A stretch of DNA of 29,273 nucleotides, taken from JAWXBG01 sp044375415. Its GTDB lineage: Bacteria; Bacteroidota; Bacteroidia; Flavobacteriales_D; Sanyastnellaceae. This document shows positions 1-7,360 of the stretch, one piece after another. Under the pieces are notes generated by a model. The model did not search any database, was not told the origin of the DNA, and was given only the letters and a program-made list of their open reading frames with translations. Position numbers and translations under genes: made by a program. The stretch's first letter is position 1; every line of letters begins with the position of its first letter. The DNA lies in the NCBI GenBank assembly GCA_044375415.1, contig JBILMS010000044.1, positions 1-29,273 of the forward strand, given 5' to 3'.

Positions 1-110
1 AGAGAATATTTTTAAGGGAACGTTCGCAAACGAACGGAGATCTCAAGTTGGATGCATTAACGTCTCAAATAAACGTTAACATCCCTTTCCCTTTCCCTTT
101 CTCTTTTCCG
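1..110 (+). repeat. Composite intergenic repeat, copy A
   Basis: The copy starts at or before the window edge. It has a TTTTTAAGGG linker, the hairpin CGTTCGCAAACGAACG (21-36), the conserved linker with AAGTTGGATGC, and a second hairpin core AACGT...ACGTT (about 59-77). It ends in a pyrimidine tract of CCCTTT repeats (about 83-109). The same module order recurs at 152, 3904, 10501 and 10684, and inverted near 20290. No ORF with coding character overlaps it. The boundaries are my estimate. Confidence 0.75.
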
Positions 111-112
111 AT

Positions 113-430
113 TTTTCCACAAAGGGCAACAAAGAAATATTTTTAAAGGCACGTTCGTAAACGAACGGAGTGCACGAAGTTGGATGCAAATGCGTCTCAG
201 AGAAACGCTCTCAAATCTTAATACTTAATACATAATTCATAATACAACCCAAATAAGGGCTCGTTCGTAAACGAACGGAGTGCACAAAGTTGGATGCAAA
301 TGCGTCTCAGAAAAACGCTTTCAAATCTTATTACTTAATACTTAATTCAAGATACGACCCGAATAAGGGCACGTTCGAACACGAACGGATGGTGAAGCCG
401 GATGCATAAATATTTCAGATCAACTTTAGA
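113..430 (+). repeat. Tandem composite repeat, copies B, C and D (110-base period)
   Basis: Three head-to-tail units have hairpin cores CGTTCG-N4-CGAACG at 152-167, 262-277 and 372-387, exactly 110 bases apart. B and C are close to identical, including the second hairpin (GCGTCTC...AAACGC) and the heptamer satellite of consensus CWTAATW at 217-244 and 327-354. D keeps the first hairpin, with an A.A mismatch next to the loop, and the GGATGCA linker, but its second hairpin and satellite have decayed. The first 30 bases or so of B resemble the CAAAG-rich lead module of other copies (CCACAAAGGGCAACAAAG). Confidence 0.85.
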
Positions 431-458
431 TAGCACCTATAACAATTAATGTAAAAAA

Positions 459-484
459 AAGGCCATGAATTAAATCATGGCCTT
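459..484 (-). terminator. Rho-independent terminator
   Basis: A perfect 10-base inverted repeat (AAGGCCATGA / TCATGGCCTT) with a 6-base loop is followed, read on the minus strand, by a run of T. It lies 22 bases past the stop codon of the minus-strand gene ending at 506, where its terminator is expected. Confidence 0.85.
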
Positions 485-505
485 CATTGAAATATTTTTT
501 TTTGC

Positions 506-1333
506 TTATTCCTTGATCATTTTTTTCATGTCGATGATTTTACCATCTACCATCAATCCATATGTGTACATGCCGTTTGCCATGTCGGAAGCATTTAGTT
601 GAACTTCTGAAAAACCTAGTTGATTAATTGGGATTGTCTTCACCAATTGACCGCCCATGTCGAAGAATTGCAATTCAACATTGTTGGCCACTTCCGGAAC
701 AAAGTATCGTATCACAGTGTATCCTTGATGAGGATTGGGCGTGTTTTGGAATAAAAATGCGGACCGTTCAGAGTTATTAATTGAGTTCTCCTCCACATCT
801 TGCCTTTTGGTGTCATTGCCGGCACAACATAGATCAAGTGTAACTTTCAATTCATCTATTTGGACCTGTTGTTCTTGTATTGCCGATACCAGATGAGGAA
901 CCAATTGCGTTATGTTGACAGCCAAAAAAGTCCCTCCCTCGCTTATTACATTTCCATCGTCATCGGTAGTTTGGGGTTGAGTTGCTGGTGTAACCATTTC
1001 GGGGAATACCTCCTGAAATTCCTGCGCCAAAGGGCCATACTGAATTTCCGAAGGCAAGTTCAAGCCATAATTCAAGTCCAAATTGAAATTATAACTATAC
1101 ATCTTTAGAGCATTTATCTTGTCTAATGAAGAGCTCAGTGAGTTTATATTCGTTTTTAATGTTTCATCACTAAGTGCCCAAGGCCCACTTAATAGGAATC
1201 CTCTGCCATTAAAATAACCCGCCCATGCTTGTTGACATTGTGGATTTACTAAACTTGCAGTACCGTATACGCCATAAGCAATATTGGGGCAATTGGAACA
1301 TTCTACACTGGCTTGACCGTAGACGCCATAATT
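506..1333 (-). pseudogene. C-terminal fragment: S74 chaperone segment plus T9SS tail
   Basis: After the second stop the frame encodes YGVYG repeats, then an S74-like segment (SDETLKTNI, later YGPLAQEFQEVFPE), a coiled coil and a T9SS type-A tail ending in KKMIKE. The first ATG is at 1102, inside the S74 segment. A protein begun there would be 198 residues with a broken chaperone fold and no signal peptide, so it would not be secreted. Confidence 0.6.
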
Positions 1334-1336
1334 TTA

Positions 1337-2056
1337 AATATATCCTCCATGCCCGTGGCCCTTCACCCCGGTAACAAAATTGGCCGAACATTGACCTTGT
1401 GCATCAGAATTTACACCTGTTATTGCTCCACCCGGCCCACTAAGTCTAACATCTACACCATTGCTTCCTGTGGATCCGCCCACCATGAAGAGATTAATTC
1501 CCCGTTCAAACGAAGCGCTTAAAGGAACACTTTTAACAATGTCTAGCCTTGTTGTAGCCGCCGGCTGCACACCAATCCCCACATTCCCGGGTACACATGC
1601 TCCTGCGCCGTAACCCATGGCTACATCCTGACCCCCATTTACAATATTCCAATCGCATAACCCAAGATTAGAAATATCTATCCATGTCGCATCGCCTGCT
1701 AAAACTTCATTTGATGATCCTGAAAAATTAAGATAGTTCAAAACCAAATCTTCATCGGTAAGTGGGTCGAATCTGACTCCGGTGATAAGTGCGTCGGGCG
1801 TCATGTTAGGCATTTTACGCAATCGCGCAGTGCCGTCAACATCTAGTTTTTCTGTTGGTGTATAATCGGCCATTCCAATTCCAACATTCCGGCTACTACC
1901 CTCGGCAGTTGGGTGTATACATAAATCACCTAAAGATGTAACCCGGAAATCAGCAAATTGGTTGGTCAAATGAAATGACAGACGCAATTGAGCACTTGTC
2001 TGGTCGTCGGTGCTTTCATCGTGTACATGTAATTTACGTTGAGGTAAAGTAGTTCC
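1337..2056 (-). pseudogene. Middle fragment of the interrupted fibre-like protein
   Basis: This is the in-frame segment between the two nonsense codons. It carries NVGIG motifs and a TEKLDVDGTARLR stretch often seen in Bacteroidota fibre-like proteins. There is no ATG near its beginning: the longest open stretch begins at a TTG (1987), inside sequence that continues smoothly from the upstream fragment. Independent translation is therefore doubtful. Confidence 0.6.
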
Positions 2057-2701
2057 TCAGGTGCCAAATGTATTGCCAATTCCCACTCTACCACCATTAC
2101 TACCAATCATTCGGGCAACTTGAAGGCCTAACATACTACTTGGGCTAGTATTATCTGGGGCAAAACTATCATAGGATCTTAAAAAGCGAAACACCATGTG
2201 ATCAGGTCCGCCGGAAGCGCCGAAATTGTCACCCCAACATAGGGCGGCTTCAGTAAGATCAACGGTATTATTAATAATTCTTTGCCCTAAATACATGCCA
2301 TCTCCATTCCCTGTAATACTTAATCCAATTTGCATCCATGGTCTGAAAGTAAGTTGTTGGGTTCCTAATTGACCAGCCAAATGCAATAATGAAAATGGAC
2401 CCACCCCCGTATAGAAACCAGGGTCTGTGCTGATGGCCACAAAACCGGCTGTACTGACAGGAAAAGTATTTATCGTCGGATTCGCATTTCCTGCATTTAT
2501 CCTTAAGCGCTGAAAGTTGTTAGTGAACATCCCAATTGGTTGGTCGATTCGGTTGTGCCGGATTGCGAGGGGGAAGGTGGTGGTATTATCCCATCCAAGG
2601 TAATTCCCGGGTAAACTACCCGAGTTATCCAATTCAGAAACTTGGGATAATGCCCAAACGCTACTAAGCAACAGGTAGAGTAAAATTAGTTTTGTTTTCA
2701 T
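2057..2701 (-). CDS. N-terminal fragment of the interrupted fibre-like protein
   Basis: This is the only part with a normal start: ATG with signal peptide MKTKLILLYLLLSSVWALSQ. It encodes 214 residues before TGA. The product would be exported but would lack the chaperone segment and the T9SS tail, so it should not be attached to the cell surface by that route. Its residues around RINAGNANPTINTF are echoed by a gene relic near 3800. It is listed separately because it is the piece most likely to be translated. Confidence 0.5.
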   Translation of the reverse strand: MKTKLILLYLLLSSVWALSQVSELDNSGSLPGNYLGWDNTTTFPLAIRHNRIDQPIGMFTNNFQRLRINAGNANPTINTFPVSTAGFVAISTDPGFYTGVGPFSLLHLAGQLGTQQLTFRPWMQIGLSITGNGDGMYLGQRIINNTVDLTEAALCWGDNFGASGGPDHMVFRFLRSYDSFAPDNTSPSSMLGLQVARMIGSNGGRVGIGNTFGT

Positions 2702-3663
2702 GTTTTATAGAATTTGTAAGTAATAGGAAAATAACTGTTGGTAAATACTTGAAGAATATATATGCCGGAATTAATACGGCTTATGTCAATTGTGCTATTG
2801 TCCGTCGTACAGACCTCATTGAAAACTACTTTCCCACTGGTGTCTATTACAACGACTCGAGATAAATCTTTCAAGTTCAACTGCAACTTGCTGCCAACAA
2901 TATTAGAAATAATTGTTGTTTCTGAAGTAAAAACGACATCAATGGCAAGCCCGAATTCTTCATCTTGACTGACCCTTATATCATCATAGAGATAGTAGGC
3001 GTAAAGGTCATAAGTGTCGTCAAAGCTTATACTTGACGTTTGATCGTCATTAAAGAAATTTCCTATTGCTATATACTTAAATGGTTGATCGGCGACTATA
3101 CTTCCCGAGAATAGATTCCAATTTGCAGTATCTTGTACAACACTATCACAAGAATAATGAGCAGAATTTGTAATCCAATCCAAATCGAATTGAGGCAATT
3201 CAACAAAAAACTGAATTCCGATCCGATTGCATGCTCTTTGGTTGGTTGACTTTTCGGCCCGGCAACAACGAAAGCTGAAGTAATATATTTCGCCGGTGCT
3301 CATCTCCTCAGTAAGTTGAGTTACCATAATCTCTCTGGTATCAGGACTATTTTTCACGAAAGATATTCCCCCTGCATAAGCCGAACCATTGAATGCATAT
3401 TGACTTGCTTCGGAATTTTCGGGGACCCCGATAAGTGGTGAACAAACATGATAAAAATCACACGTCCCAATTGGGCTGTACCACCCATTTGATAATTCCA
3501 GTTGCCCTAACCCATCTGGACAAAAGGAATATTCCTCAAAACTCCCATTTGGCACCAGATTTTGTGCATGGGTTGAAAATGAAAGGAGAAAAAAAATAAA
3601 GGAACCTACTAGAGAACTTCTTGTGTTTAAATGAAAGCGGATATCAAGAAAAAGTGGCTTCAT
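2698..3663 (-). CDS. Secreted protein with T9SS-like C-terminal domain
   Basis: The 321-residue product has a signal peptide ending near SFSTHAQ (about residue 34, after a rather long N-region). The mature part begins NLVPNGSFEEY, a signature frequent at the start of secreted Bacteroidota proteins, often carbohydrate-binding-like beta-sandwich domains or OmpA-family N-termini. Many Cys and aromatic residues follow (SFRCCRAE, NSAHYSCDS). The last 80 residues or so resemble a T9SS type-A sorting domain (VVVIDTSGKVVFNEV, then SGIYILQVFTNS), although the usual NP-x-N/D motif is weak. Its stop overlaps the next gene's ATG by four bases, so it forms an operon with the interrupted fibre gene. Exact function is unknown; partner surface protein is an inference from context. 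Confidence 0.75.
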   Translation of the reverse strand: MKPLFLDIRFHLNTRSSLVGSFIFFLLSFSTHAQNLVPNGSFEEYSFCPDGLGQLELSNGWYSPIGTCDFYHVCSPLIGVPENSEASQYAFNGSAYAGGISFVKNSPDTREIMVTQLTEEMSTGEIYYFSFRCCRAEKSTNQRACNRIGIQFFVELPQFDLDWITNSAHYSCDSVVQDTANWNLFSGSIVADQPFKYIAIGNFFNDDQTSSISFDDTYDLYAYYLYDDIRVSQDEEFGLAIDVVFTSETTIISNIVGSKLQLNLKDLSRVVVIDTSGKVVFNEVCTTDNSTIDISRINSGIYILQVFTNSYFPITYKFYKT

Positions 3664-3774
3664 TTAGAGATCTTGGTTAATAGTTGGTCAAACAAGTGTA
3701 CGACATTAACTCAGAGAAGTCAAGTATTTAGTGTTAAATTTTGGAACGCAGCTCTTAGGTCATTTTCTATTTAG

Positions 3775-3825
3775 CCCTAAAACCCATTTACCGTCGGATT
3801 CGCATTTCCTGCACTTATCCTTCCG
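3775..3825 (-). pseudogene. Relic of a paralogue of the fibre-like gene
   Basis: The minus strand encodes GRISAGNANPTVNGF before a TAG. This matches RINAGNANPTINTF inside the fibre-like gene (about 2470-2510). At DNA level about 33 of 35 bases match (3788-3822 against 2470-2504), far better than chance in intergenic DNA. Neither flank continues the similarity clearly. It is either the remains of a second copy or a short gene-conversion or duplication scar. Confidence 0.5.
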
Positions 3826-3840
3826 ATTAATTTGTAGGTT

Positions 3841-3989
3841 TTTTTTTACCACAAAGTCCTCGAAGAATTACACAAAGGAACGAAGAGAGAATTTTTTAAG
3901 GGACGTTCGTAAACGAACGGAGAAACACAAAGTTGGATGCAAAAACGTCTCAGAGAAACGCTCTCAATCATAATACTTAATACAAAATG
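3841..3989 (+). repeat. Composite intergenic repeat, copy E
   Basis: This is a nearly complete unit: a CAAAG-type lead block (TTTTACCACAAAG, then GAATTACACAAAGG), a TTTTTTAAGGG linker, hairpin CGTTCG-TAAA-CGAACG at 3904-3919, linker with CACAAAGTTGGATGC, second hairpin CGTCTCAGAGAAACG, and three heptamers of the CWTAATW type (3969-3989). It sits in the 509-base gap between two minus-strand genes. Confidence 0.8.
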
Positions 3990-4061
3990 AAAGCCTCGTT
4001 AACATACGATGAAATAAACTTCCTTATTAATAACGAACTTACCAATTAATTCTCCGATTAG

Positions 4062-4100
4062 ATCCTTCAACTCGCGCTCTTCGAGCACAAGTCGAAGGAT
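4062..4100 (-). repeat. Long imperfect palindrome (ATCCTTC...GAAGGAT)
   Basis: Two 18-base arms (4062-4079 and 4083-4100) flank a 3-base loop. Three positions do not form Watson-Crick pairs. On the minus strand all three become G.U pairs, so a minus-strand transcript would fold without mismatches. It lies past the terminator of the 4173-7043 gene. Partial relatives (CCTTCGACTC) occur near 10750 and 17740. It resembles dispersed CCTTCGAC-type palindromic repeats seen in many bacterial genomes. Confidence 0.55.
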
Positions 4101-4126
4101 GACGATGCCAGCGCGGGGTAAAAAAG

Positions 4127-4150
4127 AAAAGGGCCGCAAGCGGCCCTTTT
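4127..4150 (-). terminator. Strong Rho-independent terminator
   Basis: AAAAGGGCCGC and GCGGCCCTTTT are perfectly complementary around an AA loop. On the minus strand the hairpin is followed by TTTTCTTTT. It ends 23 bases downstream of the stop codon of the 956-residue secreted protein. Confidence 0.92.
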
Positions 4151-4172
4151 CCATTTCAAACGTTCAACTTAT

Positions 4173-7043
4173 TTATTCTCCTACTACAACTTTCTGTTTG
4201 GATATTCCAAACTCGTTTTGACCGGAGATCACGTAAAATCCTTTTCCAAGTCCTGTTACGTTGGCTGAATAATTATTGTCGAGGGTGAGTGTAAACATCT
4301 GCACCAATTGACCCATTTCATTCATCAAATAATAGGTTCCTGCATGTGATGAGGTAACCGTAAATGTTCCGTTGTTCGGATTTGGATAAATATTCAACAT
4401 CTCAGAAATGCGCAATGTGCTCTCCTGTGATTTGAAATCTGCTCCACCCGACAATTCATTACCTTCTTCAAGCGTCGGCATCAATGCCCCTTGAAGTACG
4501 TTCAACGAATAGTCTTCCACTTCACCATAAGTAGAAACACCACATGGAGTGAGATTCGCTCCGGCTGCGGCATCCGTCAGACGAATACGCATGCGTATCA
4601 ATGTCTGCTGTGCCCCTGTTGGAGGTGTAATGCTCGTGGTGAACGGACCAACTCCCTGTGCAGAAGCATATACGTTCTCACCTGCATCCGTAAAGATTCC
4701 ATTGTTATTCCAATCGCACCAGATCAATACGCGGTCTGTTGAATATGCATTGCCAATAGTAACCGTTATAGATGTAGCTGAGCCAATCGTAACGTTCGTG
4801 GACAATGCACTGAAATTAGAATAGGAGGAATTCGCCGTTGTATTGTTGATACTTCCCATCGTCACATTGGTTATGCGCTCATAAGAAGTGTTGGAGGTAC
4901 TTGCCGCACAATAGTTAATAACAGTAGTAATAGACATCGTAATGCTATTGCTCGTTGCAGTTGTAGGTGAAGCACAGCTCAGACCGGATGTCATCACGCA
5001 GCTTACAACCTGACCATTGGTAAGGGTTGTGGTTGTATAAGTTGCACTATTCGTGCCTACGTTCACTCCATTTACTTTCCACTGATACGAAGGTGTACCG
5101 CCATTGGTTGGAGTAGCCGTGAATGTAACGGATGCACCGGCCGGACTCGGATTCGTTCCCGACGTAATCGCAATGATCACAGAAGGTGTAACAGCAGAGT
5201 TAACTGTAACCGTTATTGCATTTGATGTAGCCGGATTGTTGGTTACCCCGGATAGATTTGATGTCATTACACAGGTTACAATCTGACCATTGGTAAGCGT
5301 GGTTGTGCTGTAGGTAGAAGAGTTCGTCCCAACATTAGCACCATTCACTTTCCACTGATACGCAGGAGTTGTTCCTCCATTAGCAGGTGTAGCCGTAAAG
5401 GTGATGTTGTTTCCCGTACATGTTGGATTCGTTCCACTTGTAACGGCAATACTTACACCTGCTGCTGCTGAACAAGATGGAATGGTATAACTAAAAATTC
5501 GCGTTCTAGCTGCACTACTTCCGGAAGTTCCTCCCATGTATTCGCTGGTACCCCAGAACGTTACTCCATCGGGATCCAATACCGTTTGTGAATAATCGCC
5601 CACACGGTTTGTACCTGTCTGATAACCTGTTCCGGTCACCACCAAGGTTTCTGTCACAGGCAATGTTCCCAACGGGTCACATGAACGTCGACCGGTATAA
5701 AAGATACCCGGATAAATAGACGTGCTGTTGGTTTTCACATAACTCAATCCGATAGAACCGTTGTTATCCATGCAAATACTGCCGAGCCAACGTGTACTTG
5801 CATCCGGATTGTAAATACCTTCTTGGTACATACTCCAAACGCCTGTGGTTTGATTCTGGCGAAGTTCGCACCACTTTATCGCGCGTTTGCTATTGCTAAT
5901 TTTTACGCCCCAATTGAGAACTACCGTGTTATAACCGGCCCACGATCTCCACTGGGCTCGGTACATGCAAACACCACCGATACCATCTAATTTTTGATTC
6001 GTTCCCGGCTGAGAACAGTCGTTCCACTGTGCATTGTATGACGCATCGAACGCTGCGGCCGTAACATTCGCCGCTAATGTAATAGTCGCAGTAGGGGTAA
6101 CAGGAACCCAGTTAACTGCCATGTTATAAATATTTACACGATCAAAAAATCCCGGTCCCCATCCATTATCTGAATAAGAAAAAATAGGGCAAGGAGTGCC
6201 TGCCGGAGGAAGTGTGCCATCGGCTGCACAACCCGGAAGCGGAACAAAAAACCCTGCCTTTGGTGGCGCGTAGGTCACGTAAATAGAGCGTGCTCCCGGG
6301 ATTCCGGCCAACATAGCATCACGTTCAAAAGCAAAAACCTTTTGTGTGCTTTGATTGGAAGTCATGTAATATCCATCTTGCCAAACCGAAAATTTCAAGT
6401 AATCCGGAAATTGTGGTGACACATACGTATACGTGTAATAAGAACCTGTGGGGTCGTTGGTAGTAGAAACAGCAATGTAAATTTTCTTGTCCACGGAAGT
6501 TCCGAACTGGGCCAAAAACCAACGATCTGCCGCTTTATCATATAACACAATCGGGTCTCCACTGTTTCCTGTGGGAGGGCTCCATAAGTTGCCCAGTGTA
6601 CCCGTGAGTATGACTACCCCGGTTGATTTATTATGAATTTTAAAAGTGGTAGAGTTAATCATCTGGACATAGTGATTTGGACCTACGGCTCCGGAGGGAT
6701 CGTAAGGACGGAAACCGCTTGCAGTCTGACCGGGCCAGCTCACTTTAACTCCATCGGAAGGAAGGTCGCCCATTTCTTCTTGCATTGTTCCCGGATCATT
6801 TCCATAAGCCGGATCGCCTTTGCCATCAATAAATTTAGGGACCTCACGATGCTGACGGTCTGCGGACTCTTTGCCGCCAAAATCTTTATTTTCATCTACC
6901 GGATTGGTAGCGAAAATTTCCGAGAGTGGTTTTGTAATGTGAAAACCTGTGGCGACAATGACGCCTGTTTCGGTGCTTAAATCCTGCGCATAGACGCGAG
7001 TGAGCGCAAGAAAAAGGCACACGAGTAATCCAACCTTCTTCAT
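4173..7043 (-). CDS. Large secreted propeller/Ig-like/GEVEDY protein with T9SS sorting domain
   Basis: The 956-residue product has a signal peptide (MKKVGLLVCLFLALTRVYAQ). The N-terminal half (about 90-525) has repeated motifs such as DPIVLYDKAADRWFLAQF and GSICMDNNGSIGLSYV, suggesting a beta-propeller-like region. Two Ig-like repeats follow (about 529-615 and 623-706), both with TSGTNP, TFTATP and YQWKVNG. The first keeps a Cys pair; the second has SPAGAS where the first has CTGNN. Next comes a GEVEDYS domain (about 839) of the kind common before surface tails, then a T9SS type-A tail (IYPNPNNGTF, about 885-956) ending in KQKVVVGE. By family knowledge it would cross the outer membrane through T9SS and be released or anchored. 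The substrate is unknown; no catalytic motif is evident. It is transcribed alone, with its own terminator. Confidence 0.85.
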   Translation of the reverse strand: MKKVGLLVCLFLALTRVYAQDLSTETGVIVATGFHITKPLSEIFATNPVDENKDFGGKESADRQHREVPKFIDGKGDPAYGNDPGTMQEEMGDLPSDGVKVSWPGQTASGFRPYDPSGAVGPNHYVQMINSTTFKIHNKSTGVVILTGTLGNLWSPPTGNSGDPIVLYDKAADRWFLAQFGTSVDKKIYIAVSTTNDPTGSYYTYTYVSPQFPDYLKFSVWQDGYYMTSNQSTQKVFAFERDAMLAGIPGARSIYVTYAPPKAGFFVPLPGCAADGTLPPAGTPCPIFSYSDNGWGPGFFDRVNIYNMAVNWVPVTPTATITLAANVTAAAFDASYNAQWNDCSQPGTNQKLDGIGGVCMYRAQWRSWAGYNTVVLNWGVKISNSKRAIKWCELRQNQTTGVWSMYQEGIYNPDASTRWLGSICMDNNGSIGLSYVKTNSTSIYPGIFYTGRRSCDPLGTLPVTETLVVTGTGYQTGTNRVGDYSQTVLDPDGVTFWGTSEYMGGTSGSSAARTRIFSYTIPSCSAAAGVSIAVTSGTNPTCTGNNITFTATPANGGTTPAYQWKVNGANVGTNSSTYSTTTLTNGQIVTCVMTSNLSGVTNNPATSNAITVTVNSAVTPSVIIAITSGTNPSPAGASVTFTATPTNGGTPSYQWKVNGVNVGTNSATYTTTTLTNGQVVSCVMTSGLSCASPTTATSNSITMSITTVINYCAASTSNTSYERITNVTMGSINNTTANSSYSNFSALSTNVTIGSATSITVTIGNAYSTDRVLIWCDWNNNGIFTDAGENVYASAQGVGPFTTSITPPTGAQQTLIRMRIRLTDAAAGANLTPCGVSTYGEVEDYSLNVLQGALMPTLEEGNELSGGADFKSQESTLRISEMLNIYPNPNNGTFTVTSSHAGTYYLMNEMGQLVQMFTLTLDNNYSANVTGLGKGFYVISGQNEFGISKQKVVVGE

Positions 7044-7163
7044 AGGATAGTAGTTTAAATAGATTAATAATACGGTTAAGGTGTTGAACGGGCTTTGGGT
7101 CCGCCTTTGTCAAAGTTAAACAGATTTCTTTCTCGTCTTAAAAAACTTATTAACGGTATCGCA

Positions 7164-7349
7164 ATGAACGAACAAGCGAAACCGTCATGGAATCAACCCG
7201 GTCCTTGTTGTAACCCTCCGGACGGAATGGATTCAAATCTTCAGAAAGTCGAAAACGATTCTTTCAGAAGAAAGCAATATTCCGACAAAAACCCCGATAT
7301 TTGCCCTTATCTGAGAACAAAGCCGGAAAAGGCCTGTTTGAAGCGATAG
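7164..7349 (+). CDS. Small cysteine-containing protein upstream of dxs
   Basis: The 61 residues are counted from the ATG at 7164. The frame could extend to a TTG at 7095, adding a basic stretch (KLNRFLSRLKKLING). The product has a CC pair (GPCCNPPDGMD) and C-terminal cysteines in CPYLRTKPEKAC, a spacing that could bind metal or form disulfides. No signal peptide or membrane segment is evident. It ends 11 bases before dxs on the same strand, so cotranscription is likely. I do not recognise the family. Support for its being real comes from position and the patterned cysteines; it could still be a chance ORF. Confidence 0.5.
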   Translation: MNEQAKPSWNQPGPCCNPPDGMDSNLQKVENDSFRRKQYSDKNPDICPYLRTKPEKACLKR

Positions 7350-7360
7350 ATCAATTATAG

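Larger units (their letters stand above)
506..2701 (-). pseudogene. Secreted tail-fibre/S74-chaperone protein with T9SS sorting domain, interrupted by two in-frame stops
   Basis: One uninterrupted phase runs from ATG at 2701 to TAA at 506 (732 codons) with TGA at codon 215 (2057-2059) and TAA at codon 456 (1334-1336). The protein reads sensibly across both stops: GNTFGT-stop-GTTLPQRKLHVH and GGYI-stop-NYGVYGQAS. Order of parts: signal peptide (about 1-19); VGIG/NVGIG repeat region typical of fibre-like surface proteins; YGVYG repeats just after the second stop; Peptidase_S74-type chaperone segment from SDETLKTNI (about 511) to YGPLAQEFQEVFPE; a short coiled coil (about 592-615); T9SS type-A tail with NTPNPHQG (about 650-731). 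The start overlaps the stop of the upstream secreted-protein gene by four bases (ATGA), so the two were probably cotranslated. Two different stop codons, and no frameshift, favour nonsense decay over one sequencing error. Function in this family is inferred as a cell-surface fibre or adhesin; here it is probably lost. Confidence 0.8.

Noticed and set aside
113..430. CRISPR array
   Set aside because: The 110-base units are similar over their whole length and have no unique spacers; there are no cas genes.
506..2701. Alternative genetic code or selenocysteine at the internal TGA
   Set aside because: The second break is TAA, other genes end normally in TGA, TAA and TAG, and no SECIS-like structure or conserved Cys context is evident.
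506..2701. Frameshift as the cause of the split
   Set aside because: All three pieces are in the same phase, and protein similarity continues across the stops without a shift.
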